A stretch of 64,000 bases of DNA, taken from an uncultured Clostridia bacterium (lineage in GTDB: Bacteria > Bacillota > Clostridia > Christensenellales > UBA1242). The translations under genes were made by a program, and so were the position numbers. The notes under the pieces were generated by a model. It made no database searches, had not been told where the DNA came from, and saw only the letters and a program-made list of their open reading frames with translations. Shown in pieces: positions 62,822 through 64,000 of this stretch. The stretch spans positions 97,604 through 161,603 of the forward strand of contig CANQKH010000001.1 of assembly GCA_947624415.1 (NCBI GenBank), written 5' to 3'. Position 1 is the first letter of the stretch, and every line of letters begins with the position of its first letter.

Positions 62822-64000
62822 ATGAAAAAACTTGAAAAATATAATGAAAAAAGAGATTTTTCAAAAACAAATGAGCCTAAAGGGGAAATTTCATCGACAA
62901 GAAAGAGAAAATTGCGTTTTGTAGTTCAGCATCATAAAGCGACAACAAATCACTATGATTTTAGATTAGAACATGATGGTGTGCTTTTGAGTTGGGCAGT
63001 TCCAAAGGGGCTTTCACAAAATCCTAAGGATAAAAGACTTGCTGTAATGGTTGAAAATCACCCCATTGACTATATAGATTTTGAGGGAATTATACCAAAG
63101 GGTAACTATGGGGCAGGTAGCGTTGAGATATTTGACAAAGGCAATTATATTCCAAAATATGATTTGGAATATGGTTTAAAAAAGGGGCATTTGCAATTTG
63201 AATTAAAGGGCAAAAAACTAAAGGGAGAATATTCACTTGTAAAAATGGATGACAAAAATTGGCTTATTATAAAAAGTGAAGACAAGTTTGCAAATGAAAG
63301 TGTGGAAGAAGAAAATACTTCTTTGCCCTTTAAATCTTGCGATGTAATGCTTGCAACATTATCAAGGGATTTACCAACAGACAAAAATTGGGCTTACGAA
63401 ATCAAATACGATGGATACCGGATTTTGGCATTTGTTGAAAATCAAAAAGTTAAATGTAAAACAAGAAATGGAAATGATTATACCCTTAAATTAAGCAAGA
63501 TTGTCAACAGCCTTGAAAAAATAAATGAAAAATCATTTGTATTAGATGGAGAGATTGTGTCATTTGATGAGGAGGGCAGAAGTGATTTTGGATTACTTCA
63601 ACGTGCCATAAAGGAGGGCAATGATATTTATTATGTTGTATTTGATATTCTGGCATTAAATGGCAAAGATTTGCGTAATGAAAATTTTTTAAAGAGGAAA
63701 GAGATTCTTGAAAGAGTTTTGGCAAAGGCTCCGGCAAATATAATATTCTCTCAACATATTGTAAATAAGGGAAAACAATGTTTTGCTTTTGCTAAGAAGC
63801 AGAGGTTGGAAGGTGTTGTTGCCAAGAAAACAAATTCAAAATATATTGGATGCAGGAGCGAGGATTGGCTTAAAATAAAATGTTATAAAAGACAGGAATT
63901 TGTAATAGGTGGTTTTGAGACAAATGAAAAAAATGTTTATTTAAGTGCAATATATGTTGGATATTATGAAGATAAAAGGCTTGTATTTGTGGGCAAGGTT
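62822..64000 (+). CDS. ligD: ATP-dependent DNA ligase LigD, 3' end beyond window
   Basis: It is absent from the ORF track because the frame runs off the end (393 codons without stop). ATG 62822 directly follows the Ku stop, behind AAGGTGG. Residues about 30-165 are the 3'-phosphoesterase domain: VVQHHKATTNHYDFRLEHDGVLLSWAVPKG, then HPIDYIDFEGIIPKGNYGAG. A linker, then the ATP-dependent ligase: IKYDGYRIL with the Lys that takes AMP (near 196), TRNGNDYT, FVLDGEIVSF and YYVVFDILALNG. It trims and seals ends held by Ku. The order is PE then ligase; any polymerase domain would have to be downstream or absent. Confidence 0.94.
   Translation, partial: MKKLEKYNEKRDFSKTNEPKGEISSTRKRKLRFVVQHHKATTNHYDFRLEHDGVLLSWAVPKGLSQNPKDKRLAVMVENHPIDYIDFEGIIPKGNYGAGSVEIFDKGNYIPKYDLEYGLKKGHLQFELKGKKLKGEYSLVKMDDKNWLIIKSEDKFANESVEEENTSLPFKSCDVMLATLSRDLPTDKNWAYEIKYDGYRILAFVENQKVKCKTRNGNDYTLKLSKIVNSLEKINEKSFVLDGEIVSFDEEGRSDFGLLQRAIKEGNDIYYVVFDILALNGKDLRNENFLKRKEILERVLAKAPANIIFSQHIVNKGKQCFAFAKKQRLEGVVAKKTNSKYIGCRSEDWLKIKCYKRQEFVIGGFETNEKNVYLSAIYVGYYEDKRLVFVGKV

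Noticed and set aside
63145-63737. Two minus-strand ORFs of 77-79 aa near the window end
   Set aside because: They are shadows of ligD, which is missing from the track only because its stop is beyond base 64000.
1-64000. tRNA, rRNA or CRISPR loci
   Set aside because: I looked for GTTCNANNC T-loop-like stretches with flanking acceptor stems, rRNA-like conserved blocks and regularly spaced repeats, and found none that hold up.

Overview
The window reads as a chromosome segment from an AT-rich, low-GC Gram-positive anaerobe, most likely a gut-associated clostridial Firmicute. Purine-rich Shine-Dalgarno sites (AAGGAG/GGAGG) precede most genes, and TGA is used as a stop. A glycyl-radical pyruvate formate-lyase with its activase points to anaerobic fermentation. 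A bile-salt-hydrolase-family amidase and a giant M60 (mucin-type) surface protease point to an animal gut. A meso-diaminopimelate dehydrogenase gene, a (Gly-X-Thr)n collagen-like protein and Ku/LigD repair genes fit that picture. The exact lineage cannot be fixed by eye. I saw no rRNA, tRNA, CRISPR array or intact transposon.

Layout. 0-3.6 kb: the 3' part of an unrecognised gene, a choloylglycine-hydrolase-family enzyme and a collagen-like protein. 3.8-10.3 kb: a tight six-gene operon that is the most striking part of the window. It encodes an SPFH/zinc-ribbon protein, three helical proteins (one resembling ESCRT-III/Snf7 with a MIM1-like tail), a CbbX/SpoVK-type AAA+ ATPase with an MIT-like N-terminus, and a membrane-anchored zinc-ribbon/TPR/TIR protein. 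Together they look like a bacterial analogue of ESCRT-III/Vps4 coupled to a TIR effector. A relic IS3-type end lies just after it.

10.4-27.7 kb: an accessory biosynthesis-like region in several divergent operons. It holds a Nudix enzyme, an SGNH/citrate-lyase-ligase-type nucleotidylyltransferase, a glycerol-1-phosphate-dehydrogenase-like protein, two GT4-like glycosyltransferases (one fused to a HAD phosphatase), a methyltransferase-like protein, two NDP-kinase-like proteins (one fused to a PHP phosphoesterase), a phosphoribosyltransferase-like protein, two radical SAM enzymes, a pseudo-radical-SAM/aldo-keto-reductase fusion, a P-loop kinase-like protein, a DUF402 nucleotide phosphatase and a transglutaminase-like protein. 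I infer a pathway around an activated nucleotide- or polyol-linked metabolite or glycan, with an unknown product. Two genes here appear to have leaderless transcripts.

27.8-32.6 kb: small accessory genes (degenerate histidine phosphatase, GNAT, SDR, a tandem-duplicated unknown, a transglutaminase-like protein). 32.7-40.6 kb: a complete type I restriction-modification operon (hsdM-hsdS-hsdR) with a YgjP-type metalloprotease, preceded by a candidate structured small RNA. 40.7-44.8 kb: GNAT, ADP-ribosylglycohydrolase, an HExxH protein, Nudix and an unknown protein. 45.0-51.9 kb: the 2282-residue M60 surface protein. 52-64 kb: mostly housekeeping, including MutT-like Nudix, ribosomal protein L9, a MoxR-like AAA ATPase, pflB-pflA plus a second activase-like gene, ddh, a phosphatase-like protein, and Ku followed by a LigD that runs off the window end.
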